DNA from: Aureimonas altamirensis
GTDB lineage: Bacteria; Pseudomonadota; Alphaproteobacteria; Rhizobiales; Rhizobiaceae
Direction: 5' to 3'
Length of the DNA stretch: 64,000 nucleotides
Assembly (NCBI RefSeq): GCF_001463885.1
Contig: NZ_BBWQ01000011.1
Span: forward strand, 186,001 to 250,000
In this document: positions 20,164 through 29,618 of the stretch, piece after piece
How the letters are laid out: each line of letters begins with the position of its first letter
Position numbering within the stretch: the first letter of the stretch is position 1
Notes under the pieces: model-generated
The model's database searches: none
Told to the model about the DNA's origin: nothing
The model's input: only the letters and a program-made list of their open reading frames with translations
Translations under genes and position numbers: made by a program

Positions 20164-21179
20164 GCCGGAACCTTCTCGGCGCCGCTCTGGTCGTTGATGG
20201 GGCCGGCGAAGACGTGGTAGCTGCCGTCGATCGTGCCGTCCACGATCTTCTGGGCAGCGGCCTTCACGTCGTCGGGCATCTTGTCGTTGAAGGGCGACAT
20301 CACCACCTCGCCTTCCTTCATGCCCAGCCACACGTTCTGCGTCTCCCAGGTGCCGTCCAGCACCGCCTGCACGCGCTGCACATAGTACGGGCCCCACTGG
20401 TCCACGATGGCCGTCATGTGGGCATTGGGCGCAAAGCTCTGCATGTCCCATGCCTGACCGAAGGCGATGGCGCCGCGCTTTTCGGCCTCCTGCAGCGGCC
20501 CCGGCGAATCCGTATGCTGGGTGATGACGTCGGCACCCTGGTCCAGCAAGGCGCTGGCGGCCTGCGACTCCTTGGCCGGGTCGTACCAGGAGTTCACCCA
20601 CACGACCTGGGTCTCGAAATCCGGGTTCACCTTGCGGGCCGCCTGCGTGAAGGCGTTGATGCCCATGACCACTTCGGGAATCGGGAACGAGGCGACATAG
20701 CCCGCCTTGCCGGATTTCGACATCATGCCGGCGATGGTGCCGAGTACGGCGCGCCCCTCGTAGAACTTGGCATTGTAGGCGGCCATGTTCTCGGCGGTCT
20801 GGTAGCCGGTCGCATGCTCGAACTTCACGTTCGGGAACTGCTTGGCCACCTTCAGCGTCGGGTTCATGAAGCCGAACGAGGTGGCGAAGATGATGTCGTT
20901 GCCGTCCTGCGCAAGCTGGCGGATGACGCGCTCGGCGTCGGGCCCTTCCGCGACGTTTTCGACATAGGACGTCTCGACCTTGTCGCCGAGTTTCTCCTCC
21001 AGGAACTTGCGCCCCTGGTCGTGCGCGAAGGAATAGCCGAAATCGCCCACCGGGCCGACATAGACGAAGGCCGCCTTGACGGGGCCTTCATGCGGCTGGG
21101 CCGAGGCCGTGCCGGCCACGGCGAAGGACAGGAGTGCGGCGGCGCCCAGCATGAGCTTGCGGCGGGTGGTGGCGAACAT
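20097..21179 (-). CDS. BMP-family ABC transporter binding protein (nucleoside/purine)
   Basis: Exported receptor, 360 residues, of the basic-membrane-protein/PnrA family, whose members bind nucleosides. Signal peptide about 1-27 (ASA cleavage context). Family features are AFVYVGPVGDFGYSFAHDQG, ATSFGFMNPTLKVAKQFPN, FEHATGYQTAENM, the FEGRAVLG-like FYEGRAVLGTIAG, NSWYDPAKESQAASALLDQG, DVITQHTDSPGPLQ and AWDMQSFAP. It is followed by two permease genes and an ATPase upstream on the same strand, and by guaD downstream beyond the island. The context of xanthine dehydrogenase and guanine deaminase points to purine bases or nucleosides as ligand. Confidence 0.9.
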   Translation of the reverse strand: MFATTRRKLMLGAAALLSFAVAGTASAQPHEGPVKAAFVYVGPVGDFGYSFAHDQGRKFLEEKLGDKVETSYVENVAEGPDAERVIRQLAQDGNDIIFATSFGFMNPTLKVAKQFPNVKFEHATGYQTAENMAAYNAKFYEGRAVLGTIAGMMSKSGKAGYVASFPIPEVVMGINAFTQAARKVNPDFETQVVWVNSWYDPAKESQAASALLDQGADVITQHTDSPGPLQEAEKRGAIAFGQAWDMQSFAPNAHMTAIVDQWGPYYVQRVQAVLDGTWETQNVWLGMKEGEVVMSPFNDKMPDDVKAAAQKIVDGTIDGSYHVFAGPINDQSGAEKVPAGQTVSDEDLLKMDWYVEGVRN

Positions 21180-21209
21180 GGACTGTACTCCTCTGTCGGT
21201 TCTTGTCAG

Positions 21210-22136
21210 TCAGGCGGTGGGGCGGAACGGCTTGCCGAGGCAAGCCGGCGCGGTATTCCTGGCGCTTGCCTTGCGCGCCGAGATCAATGCCAGCACGACG
21301 ATCGTCGCGATGTAGGGAAGGCTGGTCAGGAACTCCGGCGCCAGCCCCGACCATCCGGCGGCCTTGGCCTGCAGCTCCAGCGTAATGACCGCGCCGAACA
21401 AATAGGCGCCCAGCAGCAGCCGGCCGGGCCGCCACGACGCGAAGACGACCAGCGCGATGGCGATCCAGCCACGCCCGGAGGTCAGCCGCTCGGCCCACAT
21501 GGGCGTCAGCACGAGCGAGAAGAACGAGCCGCCGAGACCGGCCATCGCCCCGCCGAAGAGCACCGCGAGATAGCGCACCCTCAGCACGGGATAGCCGATG
21601 GAATGGGCCGAGGTATCGGACTCGCCCACGGCCCGCAGGATAAGCCCCGCACGGCTGTATTTGAGGAACCACCAGACGCCCAGCGTCAGGATCAGCGAGG
21701 CATAGACCAGCGGCGAATAGCCGAAGACGACACGCCAGATCGGGTCCTGCGCCAGCGCGGCCGGGAAGATGCTGCCGAAGGCCGGCGTCGTCATGCCGAC
21801 GTAGTTTGCGCCCACCAGGGCCGAGACACCGGTGCCGAAGATGGTGAGAGCCAGTCCGGTGGCGACCTGGTTGGCGGCCAGCGTCAGCGTCAGGTAGCCG
21901 AAGATCAGCGAGGATGCCGCAGCCGCAGCCATCGCCGCCAGCGCGCCAAGCGCCGGAACCCCGGTGGTGACGGACACGATGAAAGCGGTTACGGCCCCGA
22001 TGAGCATCATGCCCTCGACGCCGAGGTTCAGCACGCCCGACCGCTCGACCACAAGTTCGCCGAGCGCGGCGATGAGGATCGGGGTGGCGGCGGCAACGAC
22101 GGCCACGAAGATGGCCACGGCGAATTCGGGCGTCAT
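21210..22136 (-). CDS. ABC transporter permease (nucleoside/purine, NupQ-like)
   Basis: Inner-membrane permease of 308 residues, BPD-transp-2 type, with about nine hydrophobic helices (for example FAVAIFVAVVAAATPILIAA and AYLFGAVITLELQ). Landmark ERSGVLNLGVEGMMLIGAV near residue 30 is typical of this half of the pair in BMP-type nucleoside importers. Start ATG at 22136 overlaps the stop of the companion permease by 4 bases (22133-22136). 30 bases separate it from the binding-protein gene. Substrate by association with that protein. Confidence 0.9.
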   Translation of the reverse strand: MTPEFAVAIFVAVVAAATPILIAALGELVVERSGVLNLGVEGMMLIGAVTAFIVSVTTGVPALGALAAMAAAAASSLIFGYLTLTLAANQVATGLALTIFGTGVSALVGANYVGMTTPAFGSIFPAALAQDPIWRVVFGYSPLVYASLILTLGVWWFLKYSRAGLILRAVGESDTSAHSIGYPVLRVRYLAVLFGGAMAGLGGSFFSLVLTPMWAERLTSGRGWIAIALVVFASWRPGRLLLGAYLFGAVITLELQAKAAGWSGLAPEFLTSLPYIATIVVLALISARKASARNTAPACLGKPFRPTA

Positions 22137-23221
22137 GCCTTTACCCCTTCGCGGCCGAATGCCAGCCGGTAGCGCACGAAGATATCCGACGCCAGCAGGA
22201 AGAACAGCAGCATCGCCTGGAACACGCCGATGGCGGCGGCCGGAAGGCCGATGCCCGTCTGGGCGCTCTCGCCGCCCACATAGGTGAGCGCCAGCACCAG
22301 CGCCGAAACGATGATGCCAAGCGGATGCAGCCGGCCGAGAAAGGCAACGATGATGGCGGTGAAGCCGTAGCCGGTGGGAAACGAAGGCACCATCTGCCCG
22401 AACGGTCCGGACACCTCGAATACGCCCGCCAGCCCCGCAAAGCCGCCGCCGGCCAACAGGCAAAGCCAGATAATGCGCCCATCGCGGAAGCCGCCATAGC
22501 GCGCGGCGTTGGGCGCCAGGCCGGCCACGCGCACCTCGAAGCCTGCGATGGTGCGCGCCATGACGAACCACACCGTCAGTGCTGCCGCCAACGCCAGCGG
22601 AATGCCGAGATGGATGAGCGTGCCGGGAAAGACCGTCGGCAGCGTCTGGGCAGAGGAGAACATCGCCGTCTGCGGGAAGTTGAACCCCATCGGGTCCTTC
22701 CAGGGGCCGCGCATCAGGTAATAGAGAAGCTGGATGGCGGTATAGTTGAGCATCAGGCTGGACAATATCTCGCTGACGCCCAGCCGCACGCGCAGAAAGG
22801 CCGGGATGGCTGCATAGAGCGCGCCGCCCGCAATGCCCGCCACCACCATGGCCGGCAGAATCCAGGGTCCATCCATATCGAGCGTCAGAAGGGCGATGCC
22901 CGTGCCGGCGAGCCCACCGACGACATACTGCCCCTCGGCGCCGATATTCCAGACATTGGCGCGGAAACCGATAGACAGGCCGAGGGCGATCAGCGCCAGC
23001 GGCGCCGCCTTCACCAGAAGATCCTGCCAGCGATAGGGATTGAACAGCGGCGTCACGAAGATTTCGCGAACGGCCCCCACCCCATCATAGCCGAGCAGGG
23101 TGAACAGCAACGCGCCTGCAACGAGGGTCGCCACCACGGCAAGTGCCGGCGACAGATACAGCATGGCGCGCGAGGGCTGCAGCCGTGGCTGGAAGCGCAG
23201 GAACGAGCCGGCGTTACGCAT
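22133..23221 (-). CDS. ABC transporter permease (nucleoside/purine, NupP-like)
   Basis: 362-residue membrane protein, BPD-transp-2 family, the larger permease of the pair. Visible: a basic N terminus (RFQPRLQPSR), helix YLSPALAVVATLVAGALLF, the conserved SIGFRANVWNIGAEGQYVVG, GVSEILSSLMLNYTAIQLL and FEVRVAGLAPNAARYGGF. The ATG at 23221 (MRNAGSF) overlaps the ATPase stop by 8 bases. An upstream in-frame start at 23278 would lie deep inside the ATPase gene and is less likely. Confidence 0.9.
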   Translation of the reverse strand: MRNAGSFLRFQPRLQPSRAMLYLSPALAVVATLVAGALLFTLLGYDGVGAVREIFVTPLFNPYRWQDLLVKAAPLALIALGLSIGFRANVWNIGAEGQYVVGGLAGTGIALLTLDMDGPWILPAMVVAGIAGGALYAAIPAFLRVRLGVSEILSSLMLNYTAIQLLYYLMRGPWKDPMGFNFPQTAMFSSAQTLPTVFPGTLIHLGIPLALAAALTVWFVMARTIAGFEVRVAGLAPNAARYGGFRDGRIIWLCLLAGGGFAGLAGVFEVSGPFGQMVPSFPTGYGFTAIIVAFLGRLHPLGIIVSALVLALTYVGGESAQTGIGLPAAAIGVFQAMLLFFLLASDIFVRYRLAFGREGVKA

Positions 23222-24773
23222 GGGGCCCCGCCTCCGCACCTGTGGTTTCCACGTGCGTCTCGCCAGCGCCATCGCCATGCACGCCGCCCATCAGCAGGCC
23301 GATCTCCTCCAGCGTGATGGCCCCCACCGGATGCGGCTCCGACAGGCGGCCGCCGTTGATGACCGCGATGCGGTCGCTGATCTCCAGAAGCTCGTCCAGA
23401 TCCTGGCTGACGACGACGACAGCGGATCCGCGCGCCGCAAGGTCCAGCATGGATTGCCGGATAAAGCCTGCCGCTCCGGCGTCGACGCCCCATGTCGGCT
23501 GGGCGACCACCAGCACGGCCGGCTCCTGCATGATCTCGCGTCCCATGATGTATTTCTGCAGATTGCCGCCCGAGAGGCTCGACGCGGCGGCCTGTGGCCC
23601 CGTCGCCCGCACGGAGAAGGCGCGGATGATCTCGGCCGCATAGGCCGACGCCTTGCCGAGCTTCAGCAGCCCGCCGGATGCAAGCCCCCGGCGCTGGCGC
23701 GCCGACAGGATGGCGTTTTCCGCAAGGCTCATGCCCGGCACCGCGGCGTGGCCGTTGCGCTCTTCCGGCACGGTGGCAAGGCCGGCGGCGCGCCGGCCCG
23801 ATACGCCCCGTGCCGTGATATCGACGCCGCTCAAGGACACACGCCCGGTCAACCCGTCGCGCGATTCACCGGAGAGGGCGGCGACCAGCTCGTTCTGCCC
23901 GTTGCCGGCAACGCCGGCGATGCCCAGCACCTCGCCGGCCCGCACGGCAAGGGAGATATCGGCAAGGGTCGTGCCGAAGGGCGGCTCGCCCGGCAGGCCC
24001 AGGCCCTCGACCAACAGTTTCACCGGCCCATCCACCGTCCCGCCATGTCGGGAGACGTCGGAAAGCGTCGCGCCGATCATCATCTCGGCCATGGAGCGCG
24101 CCGTTTCCCGGGCGGGGTCGCAGGTGGCGACCACCTTGCCGCCGCGCAGGATGGTGGCGCTGTCGCACAGGGTGCGGATCTCGTCGAGCTTGTGCGAAAT
24201 GTAGAGGATGGAGCACCCCTCGTCGCGCAGCTTGCGCAGCGTGGAGAACAGCACCTCCACCTCCTGCGGCGTCAGCACGGAGGTCGGCTCGTCCATGATG
24301 AGGATGCGCGGCCGCCCCAGCAGCGCGCGGACGATCTCGATGCGCTGGCGCTCGCCGACGGACAGGGTGTGGACGTCGCGGTGCGGATCGAGTTCCAGCC
24401 CATAGGCCCGCATCACCTCGGCGATCCGTCCCTCCAGTTCGCGGCGGGGCGGCGGCTCGTCCATGCCGAGGGCGATGTTTTCCAGCACGGTCATCGCCTC
24501 GAACAGGCAAAAGTGCTGGAAGACCATGCCGATGCCACGGGCCCGCGCTTCCCGTGGGGAGGCGATATTCACCAACGTTCCGTCGATGGCTACGCTGCCC
24601 TCGTCGGCCTTCTGGACGCCGTAGATAATCTTCACCAGGGTCGACTTGCCGGCGCCGTTTTCGCCCAGCAGCGCATGAATGCGCCCCGGCTCGACGGCAA
24701 AGGAGACGTCGCTGTTGGCCACCACCCCAGGATAGCGCTTCGTCACATGGCTGAGCTCGAGCCGTGGCGGCAT
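23214..24773 (-). CDS. ABC transporter ATP-binding protein with two nucleotide-binding domains (NupO-like)
   Basis: 519-residue double ATPase, as is normal for nucleoside and simple-sugar importers. First domain: Walker A GENGAGKSTLVKIIYG, FQHFCLFEAMTV, signature LSVGERQRIEIVRALL, Walker B ILIMDEPTSVLTP, SHKLDEI. Second domain: GVAGNGQNELVAALSG (degenerate Walker A, usual for this family), signature LSGGNLQKYIMGREI and VVAQPTWGVDAGA. The ATG at 24773 is preferred because GGGAG is 4-8 bases upstream; ATG 24797 is also possible. Lies 63 bases after xdhC, so transporter and xdh genes are likely one transcript. Confidence 0.92.
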   Translation of the reverse strand: MPPRLELSHVTKRYPGVVANSDVSFAVEPGRIHALLGENGAGKSTLVKIIYGVQKADEGSVAIDGTLVNIASPREARARGIGMVFQHFCLFEAMTVLENIALGMDEPPPRRELEGRIAEVMRAYGLELDPHRDVHTLSVGERQRIEIVRALLGRPRILIMDEPTSVLTPQEVEVLFSTLRKLRDEGCSILYISHKLDEIRTLCDSATILRGGKVVATCDPARETARSMAEMMIGATLSDVSRHGGTVDGPVKLLVEGLGLPGEPPFGTTLADISLAVRAGEVLGIAGVAGNGQNELVAALSGESRDGLTGRVSLSGVDITARGVSGRRAAGLATVPEERNGHAAVPGMSLAENAILSARQRRGLASGGLLKLGKASAYAAEIIRAFSVRATGPQAAASSLSGGNLQKYIMGREIMQEPAVLVVAQPTWGVDAGAAGFIRQSMLDLAARGSAVVVVSQDLDELLEISDRIAVINGGRLSEPHPVGAITLEEIGLLMGGVHGDGAGETHVETTGAEAGPHA

Positions 24774-24836
24774 GGGACTCCCGTTATCGATCGACATCCC
24801 GCTCGGAAAGGCTGGAATGATTGTTTTATGCACGGC

Positions 24837-25676
24837 CTATGGGCATGTGCAAAGCCTGTGCATCGGGTTTTCCACGTCTGTACCCATGAAGTGAACCAGA
24901 AGCTCGGCGGCAACCATGGCTGCAATGACTTCCGGGCGCTTGTCGCGCACCCTGTTGCCGCCGATCGGCAGATGCAGGCGGGCCGCCTGCCCTTCCAGCC
25001 CGGCTTCCGCCAGATGCCGGTGGAAGCGCGCCCGCTTGGTGGCAGAACCGATCATGCCGACATAGGCGGCGTCGGCGCGCGCCAGTGCCGCGGTTGCGAT
25101 ATGGAAATCCAGTGCGTGATCATGCGTGACCACCAGAAAGGCGGCCTGCGCCGGGGCAGCGGCCACTGCCTGCTCCGGCAGCGGCATTGCGCGCGAATCG
25201 ATGCCGGAGGGCAGTTCGGCCAGAAGCTGCGGCCTTGTATCGACAACGGTGACGTGGAAAGGCAGCGGCTGCAACGCCAGTGCGATGGCGCGGCCGGTGT
25301 GGCCGGCGCCGAACACCAGAACCGGTATGGCGCGGCCGCTTGCCGCCTCCTCTGTCCGGCGGACACCATCCAGCACCGCCGCGTCCAGAAGCTTCAACGA
25401 CAGCTCGACCCGCCCGCCGCAGCACTGCCCGATGGCGGGTCCAAGCGGCACGTCCATGAAGCCGTCGGCCGTGCCGGCGGCGATCATCGACCGGGCCTGC
25501 CGGATGGCCTCCATCTCCAGCGCACCGCCGCCGATCGTGCCTCGGGCGCCGTCCGGCGTCACCATCATCGCCGCGCCCGCCTCGCGCGGGGTAGAGCCGT
25601 GGGCAGCCAGAATGCGCACCAGCACGGCGGGCTCGCCCGCCGCAAGCCGGTCGGCCAGGGCAACCGACAACTTCAT
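24837..25676 (-). CDS. xdhC: xanthine dehydrogenase maturation factor XdhC
   Basis: 279-residue chaperone that binds the molybdenum cofactor, promotes its sulfuration and inserts it into XdhB. Motifs: VRILAAHGSTPREAGAAMM at the N terminus, GTIGGGALE, IGQCCGGRVELSLKLL with the Mo-cofactor-binding Cys pair, and the Rossmann-like VLVFGAGHTGRAIALAL plus VDTRPQLL and YVGMIGSATKRARF. Its ATG at 25676 overlaps the xdhB stop in ATGA, so translation is coupled to the large subunit it serves. Confidence 0.94.
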   Translation of the reverse strand: MKLSVALADRLAAGEPAVLVRILAAHGSTPREAGAAMMVTPDGARGTIGGGALEMEAIRQARSMIAAGTADGFMDVPLGPAIGQCCGGRVELSLKLLDAAVLDGVRRTEEAASGRAIPVLVFGAGHTGRAIALALQPLPFHVTVVDTRPQLLAELPSGIDSRAMPLPEQAVAAAPAQAAFLVVTHDHALDFHIATAALARADAAYVGMIGSATKRARFHRHLAEAGLEGQAARLHLPIGGNRVRDKRPEVIAAMVAAELLVHFMGTDVENPMHRLCTCP

Positions 25677-28069
25677 CGGGCGCGCACCGCGTTGACGGCG
25701 GCCAGGATGCGTTCCGGGGTGGCCGGCGCGTCGAGTGCCGGAAACGTCCGGTAATCGCCGGCGGCCAGCACGGCATCGGCCAGCGCCGAAAAGACAGACA
25801 GGGCCAGCATGAAGGGCGGCTCGCCGACGGCCTTGGAGCGGTAGATGGTAGCAGCAGGATTGCGTCCCTTGTCCCACAGCCGGATGCGCAGATCGTCGGG
25901 GCGGTCGTTGGCGGTCGGGATCTTGTAGGTCGAGGGCGCATGGGTGCGCAGCCGGCCCTTGGCATCCCACCATAGCTCCTCCATCGTCAGCCACCCCATG
26001 CCCTGTATGAAGCCGCCCTCCACCTGCCCAAGGTCGATGGCCGGGTTCAGCGACGTGCCCACATCGTGGATGATATCGGCGCGCAGCAACCGGTTTTCGC
26101 CCGTCAGCGTATCGATGGCGACCTCGGAGACCGCCGCCCCATAGGCGAAGTAATAGAAGGGCTCGCCGCTGGCGCTTTCGCGGTCGTAATGGATGCCGGG
26201 CGTGGCGTAGAAGCCGGTGGCCGACAGAGAGACCCGGGCAAGATAGGCCTCGCCGACCAGATCCTCGAAGCGCAATTCCTTGTCGCCGATGCGCACGCGC
26301 CCCGGCAGAAACGCCACCTCGCCGGCGGACACGGCGTAGCGCGACACCGCATAGGCCACCAGCCTGTCGCGGATGGTGCGCGCCGCCGCCTGCGCCGCCA
26401 TGCCGTTCAAATCCGTGCCCGAGGAGGCAGCCGTCGCCGACGTGTTCGGCACCTTGCCGGTGCTGGTGCCGGTGATGCGGATGCGCTCCACGTCGATCTG
26501 GAATTCCTCGGCCACCACCTGCGCGACCTTGGTGAACAGGCCCTGCCCCATCTCCGTGCCGCCATGGTTGAGCTGCACCGAACCATCCTTGTAGACATGC
26601 ACCAGCGCGCCGGCCTGGTTGAGATGCGAGGTCGTGAACGAGATGCCGAACTTCACCGGCGTCAGCGCGATGCCCTTCTTCAACACCGGGCTATCGGCGT
26701 TGAAGGCGCGGACGGCTTCGCGCCGCGCACGGTAATCCGATGTCTTTTCCAGCTCATCGACGATTTCGCCGATGATGCTGTCCGTGACGGGCATGTGGTA
26801 GGGCGTCACGGCATCGCCGCCCGCCGGGTAGAAATTGCGCCGCCGCACATCGAGTGGATCGATGCCCAGCTCGAAGGCGATGCGATCCATGGCGCGTTCG
26901 ATGGCCACCATGCCCTGCGGCCCGCCAAAGCCCCGGAAGGCGGTGTTGGAAACGGTGTGCGTCTTCAGACGGCGCGAATGGATACGCGCGGCCGGCAGCC
27001 GATAGGCGTTGTCGGCATGGAACATGGCGCGGTCCGCGATGGCCGCGGACAGATCGCGCGAATAGCCGCACCGCACGGCATGGGAAAAGTCAGCGGCCAG
27101 CACCCGGCCGTTATCGTCGAAACCCACGGCGTACACCGTGCGCATCTCGTGCCGCTTGCCGGTCATCTCCATGTCGTCGTCGCGGTCGAGACGGCATTTG
27201 GCGGGCCGGCCCGTCCGCGCCGCCACAAGCGACGCAACACTAGCCATCAGTGCCGGCTGGCTTTCCTTCCCGCCGAAACCGCCGCCCATGCGGCGCACAT
27301 CCACCGTCACGGCATGGTCCGGCAGGCCCAATGCCTTGGCCACATTGTGCTGCACTTCCGAAGGGTGCTGCGTCGACGACCGCACGACGATGTCGCCATT
27401 TTCCTGCGGCAGGGCATAAGCCACCTGCCCCTCGAGGTAGAAATGATCCTGCCCACCGGTTTCGACCTGCCCTTCCACGCGGCGCGGCGCTGCCGCCATG
27501 GCGGCCGCCACATCGCCGAGCAGCATTTCGTGCGGGGGCAGAAGGTCTTCTCCCTCGGCATCGGCAAGCGCGATGGCCTCGTCGATGGTGTTGGCAGCAG
27601 GCAGGTCCTCGTACTCTACCTTTGCCAGTGCCGCCGCAGCGCGTGCGGTGTCAAGATCCCCCGCTGCCACCGCGAACAGCGGTTGCCCGACGTAGAAAAC
27701 ATGGCCTTCCGCAAAGATCGGATCATCGCCGAAAACGGGGGAATAGTCGTTCTTGCCAGGCACGTCCGCCGCTGCCAGCACGACGGCGACGCCGGGATGC
27801 GCGCGCACCGCCGAAAGGTCCATCGCTAAGATCCGCGCATGGGCGCGCCCGGACATGGCGATGTGGATTTGCAGCGTTCCGGGCAGTTCCGGATCGTCGT
27901 CGGTGTAGCGTGCCGCGCCGCTGACATGCAGGGGCCCGCTATCGTGCGGGATCGCCTGTCCGACGCCGCCCTTCAGATGCGCGCGCGGCTCGGGCGGTTT
28001 CTCGTGCAGGGCTTCCGGCCGCACGGTGCCGGCCTCGCCCCTGTCCTGGATGCGGGTTTCGTCCATCAT
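25673..28069 (-). CDS. xdhB: xanthine dehydrogenase molybdopterin-binding subunit
   Basis: 798-residue catalytic subunit oxidising hypoxanthine and xanthine to uric acid. Features are SGAARYTDDDPELPGTLQ at the start of the aldehyde-oxidase/xanthine-dehydrogenase hammerhead domain, GQVETGGQDHFYLEGQVAYA, the Mo-site motif MGGGFGGKESQPALMA, TAFRGFGGPQGMVAIE (Arg for substrate), HGGTEMGQGLFTKVAQV and the C-terminal KAVGEPPFMLALSVFSALADA with the catalytic Glu. 4-base overlaps join it to xdhA and xdhC. Works as a heterotetramer with XdhA. Confidence 0.96.
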   Translation of the reverse strand: MMDETRIQDRGEAGTVRPEALHEKPPEPRAHLKGGVGQAIPHDSGPLHVSGAARYTDDDPELPGTLQIHIAMSGRAHARILAMDLSAVRAHPGVAVVLAAADVPGKNDYSPVFGDDPIFAEGHVFYVGQPLFAVAAGDLDTARAAAALAKVEYEDLPAANTIDEAIALADAEGEDLLPPHEMLLGDVAAAMAAAPRRVEGQVETGGQDHFYLEGQVAYALPQENGDIVVRSSTQHPSEVQHNVAKALGLPDHAVTVDVRRMGGGFGGKESQPALMASVASLVAARTGRPAKCRLDRDDDMEMTGKRHEMRTVYAVGFDDNGRVLAADFSHAVRCGYSRDLSAAIADRAMFHADNAYRLPAARIHSRRLKTHTVSNTAFRGFGGPQGMVAIERAMDRIAFELGIDPLDVRRRNFYPAGGDAVTPYHMPVTDSIIGEIVDELEKTSDYRARREAVRAFNADSPVLKKGIALTPVKFGISFTTSHLNQAGALVHVYKDGSVQLNHGGTEMGQGLFTKVAQVVAEEFQIDVERIRITGTSTGKVPNTSATAASSGTDLNGMAAQAAARTIRDRLVAYAVSRYAVSAGEVAFLPGRVRIGDKELRFEDLVGEAYLARVSLSATGFYATPGIHYDRESASGEPFYYFAYGAAVSEVAIDTLTGENRLLRADIIHDVGTSLNPAIDLGQVEGGFIQGMGWLTMEELWWDAKGRLRTHAPSTYKIPTANDRPDDLRIRLWDKGRNPAATIYRSKAVGEPPFMLALSVFSALADAVLAAGDYRTFPALDAPATPERILAAVNAVRAR

Positions 28070-29505
28070 GCCAGCTCCGACAGGCGTGTCGGCGCGCCTT
28101 CGAGTTCGAGGCGGAACCGTTCGAGGCAGTTTCCGGCCACCTCCAGTCGGTAGGCCGCGCTGGCCCGCATGTCGGTGAGCGGCGAGAAATCTTCCGCCAG
28201 GGCACGTTGCGCCTCCGCAACCGCGGCTTCATCGAAAGGCCGGCCCAGCAGTGCGGCTTCGGCCGCGCGCGCCCGCTTCGGAGTGCCCGCCATGCCGCCA
28301 TAGGCAAGGCGCGCCTCCACGACGCAGCCATCGGCACCGCGCTTCAACAGAAAGGCTGCAAGCACGGCCGATATGTCGGAATCCATCCGCTTGGAAATCT
28401 TGTAGACGGCGAAATCCTCGTCATCCGCAGGGCGCGGCACCTCTACGGCCGCGACGAACTCGCCCTTCTGGCGGTCCTGCCGCCCGTATTCGAGGAAGAA
28501 ATCCTCCAATGCGATGCTGCGCGCCTCGTCGCCCCGGCGCAGATGCAGGCGCGCGCCCAGGGCGATCAAAGCGGGCGGCAGGTCGCCGATGGGCGAGCCG
28601 TTGGCGATATTGCCGCCGATCGTCCCGGCACTCCGCACCTGATAGCCGGCAAAGCGGCGCATCATCGCGCCCAGCGCCGGGTGGATATCGGTCAGCGTTG
28701 CCAACGCCTGCCCATGCGTAACCGCCGCGCCAAGGTAGACGCGGCCGGCCGCCTCCTCGATCATCGCCAGGTCCCACACCTGAGACACGTCGATCAGCAC
28801 AGGTAGATGGCGACGCTGCTTGGTGACCCAAAGGCCGACATCCGTTGCACCCGCCACAAGGATGGCGTCCGGGTTGGCCGCATAAAGATCGGCAAGATCG
28901 TCGCTGTCGCGTGGTCCGTACCAGGCCCCGCCGGCCGCGCGATAGGCATGCACACCGGGCCCGCGCAGTGCGTCCAGCCGCGCCGCCAGCGCAGCGTCGT
29001 CCTGCGCGGTATCGGGCGGTGTCACACCTGCCAGTTCCGCGCCCGCATCGACGATGGGTCCGTAGCCGGTGCAGCGGCACAGATTGCCCGATACGGCGTC
29101 CTTCACCGATTGCCGGTCGCCGAGCACACCGTTCAGCCAGGCGGTGTGCAACTGCATCACGAAACCGGGCGTACAGAAGCCGCACTGGCTTGCATGGTGG
29201 CGCACCATCGCTTCCTGCAACGGGTTCAGCCCGTCACGCGCCAGATGCTCTACCGTTTCCACCGCCCGTCCATGCAGTGCCGGTAGAAACAGGATGCAAC
29301 TGTTCATCGCGCGGCGGCGGATGCCGCCCGCGCCATCCGGCTCGCTGACAAGCACCGTGCATGCCCCGCAGTCGCCCTCCGCGCAGCCTTCCTTGGTGCC
29401 TGTCAGGCGCTCGCCGTAGCGCAGATGATTGAGCACCGTGGTCGTGGGCGCCATGCCTTCGACATGGCGCTCTTCTCCATTGAGCAGGAAACGGATGGCG
29501 GTCAT
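28066..29505 (-). CDS. xdhA: xanthine dehydrogenase small subunit (FeS/FAD)
   Basis: 479-residue electron-transfer subunit. The N-terminal plant-type 2Fe-2S domain has GCAEGDCGACTV. The second 2Fe-2S domain has CGFCTPGFVMQ and GNLCRCTGYGPIVDA. The C-terminal FAD domain shows LVAGATDVGLWVTKQ and RSAGTIGGNIANGSPIGDLPP (in parts). Start ATG at 29505 has AGGAG 6 bases upstream, located inside the preceding 38-codon frame, whose stop overlaps this ATG in ATGA. First of xdhABC. Confidence 0.95.
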   Translation of the reverse strand: MTAIRFLLNGEERHVEGMAPTTTVLNHLRYGERLTGTKEGCAEGDCGACTVLVSEPDGAGGIRRRAMNSCILFLPALHGRAVETVEHLARDGLNPLQEAMVRHHASQCGFCTPGFVMQLHTAWLNGVLGDRQSVKDAVSGNLCRCTGYGPIVDAGAELAGVTPPDTAQDDAALAARLDALRGPGVHAYRAAGGAWYGPRDSDDLADLYAANPDAILVAGATDVGLWVTKQRRHLPVLIDVSQVWDLAMIEEAAGRVYLGAAVTHGQALATLTDIHPALGAMMRRFAGYQVRSAGTIGGNIANGSPIGDLPPALIALGARLHLRRGDEARSIALEDFFLEYGRQDRQKGEFVAAVEVPRPADDEDFAVYKISKRMDSDISAVLAAFLLKRGADGCVVEARLAYGGMAGTPKRARAAEAALLGRPFDEAAVAEAQRALAEDFSPLTDMRASAAYRLEVAGNCLERFRLELEGAPTRLSELA

Positions 29506-29618
29506 GCACGCTCCTGTGCGGCAAATCGGTTCGGGCAAGCGGCATCTTCAAGGAAGGGGACCATGGCGTCCACCCCCCTCCAGAGCGTCGAATGGGGTAA
29601 GATGGCGTCACAGCTCAT
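29502..29618 (-). CDS. 38-codon mini-ORF bridging ureE and xdhA
   Basis: Starts with the ATG at 29618, which overlaps the ureE stop (ATGA), and ends with a TGA that overlaps the xdhA start (ATGA). Encodes MSCDAILPHSTLWRGVDAM and then VPFLEDAACPNRFAAQERA; two Cys, no signal peptide or helix clear enough to name. It contains the xdhA ribosome site. The double 4-base coupling mimics a real operon gene. It could be a tiny protein, a translation-coupling leader that carries ribosomes from ureE to xdhA, or a chance frame. Confidence 0.4.
   Translation of the reverse strand: MSCDAILPHSTLWRGVDAMVPFLEDAACPNRFAAQERA

Noticed and set aside
23100-25754. An 884-codon open frame on the plus strand
   Set aside because: Antisense to permease, ATPase and xdhC genes with clear domains on the minus strand; composition is typical of a shadow frame.
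26066-27829. 587-codon plus-strand open frame opposite xdhB
   Set aside because: Antisense shadow; the minus strand encodes an unmistakable molybdopterin subunit.
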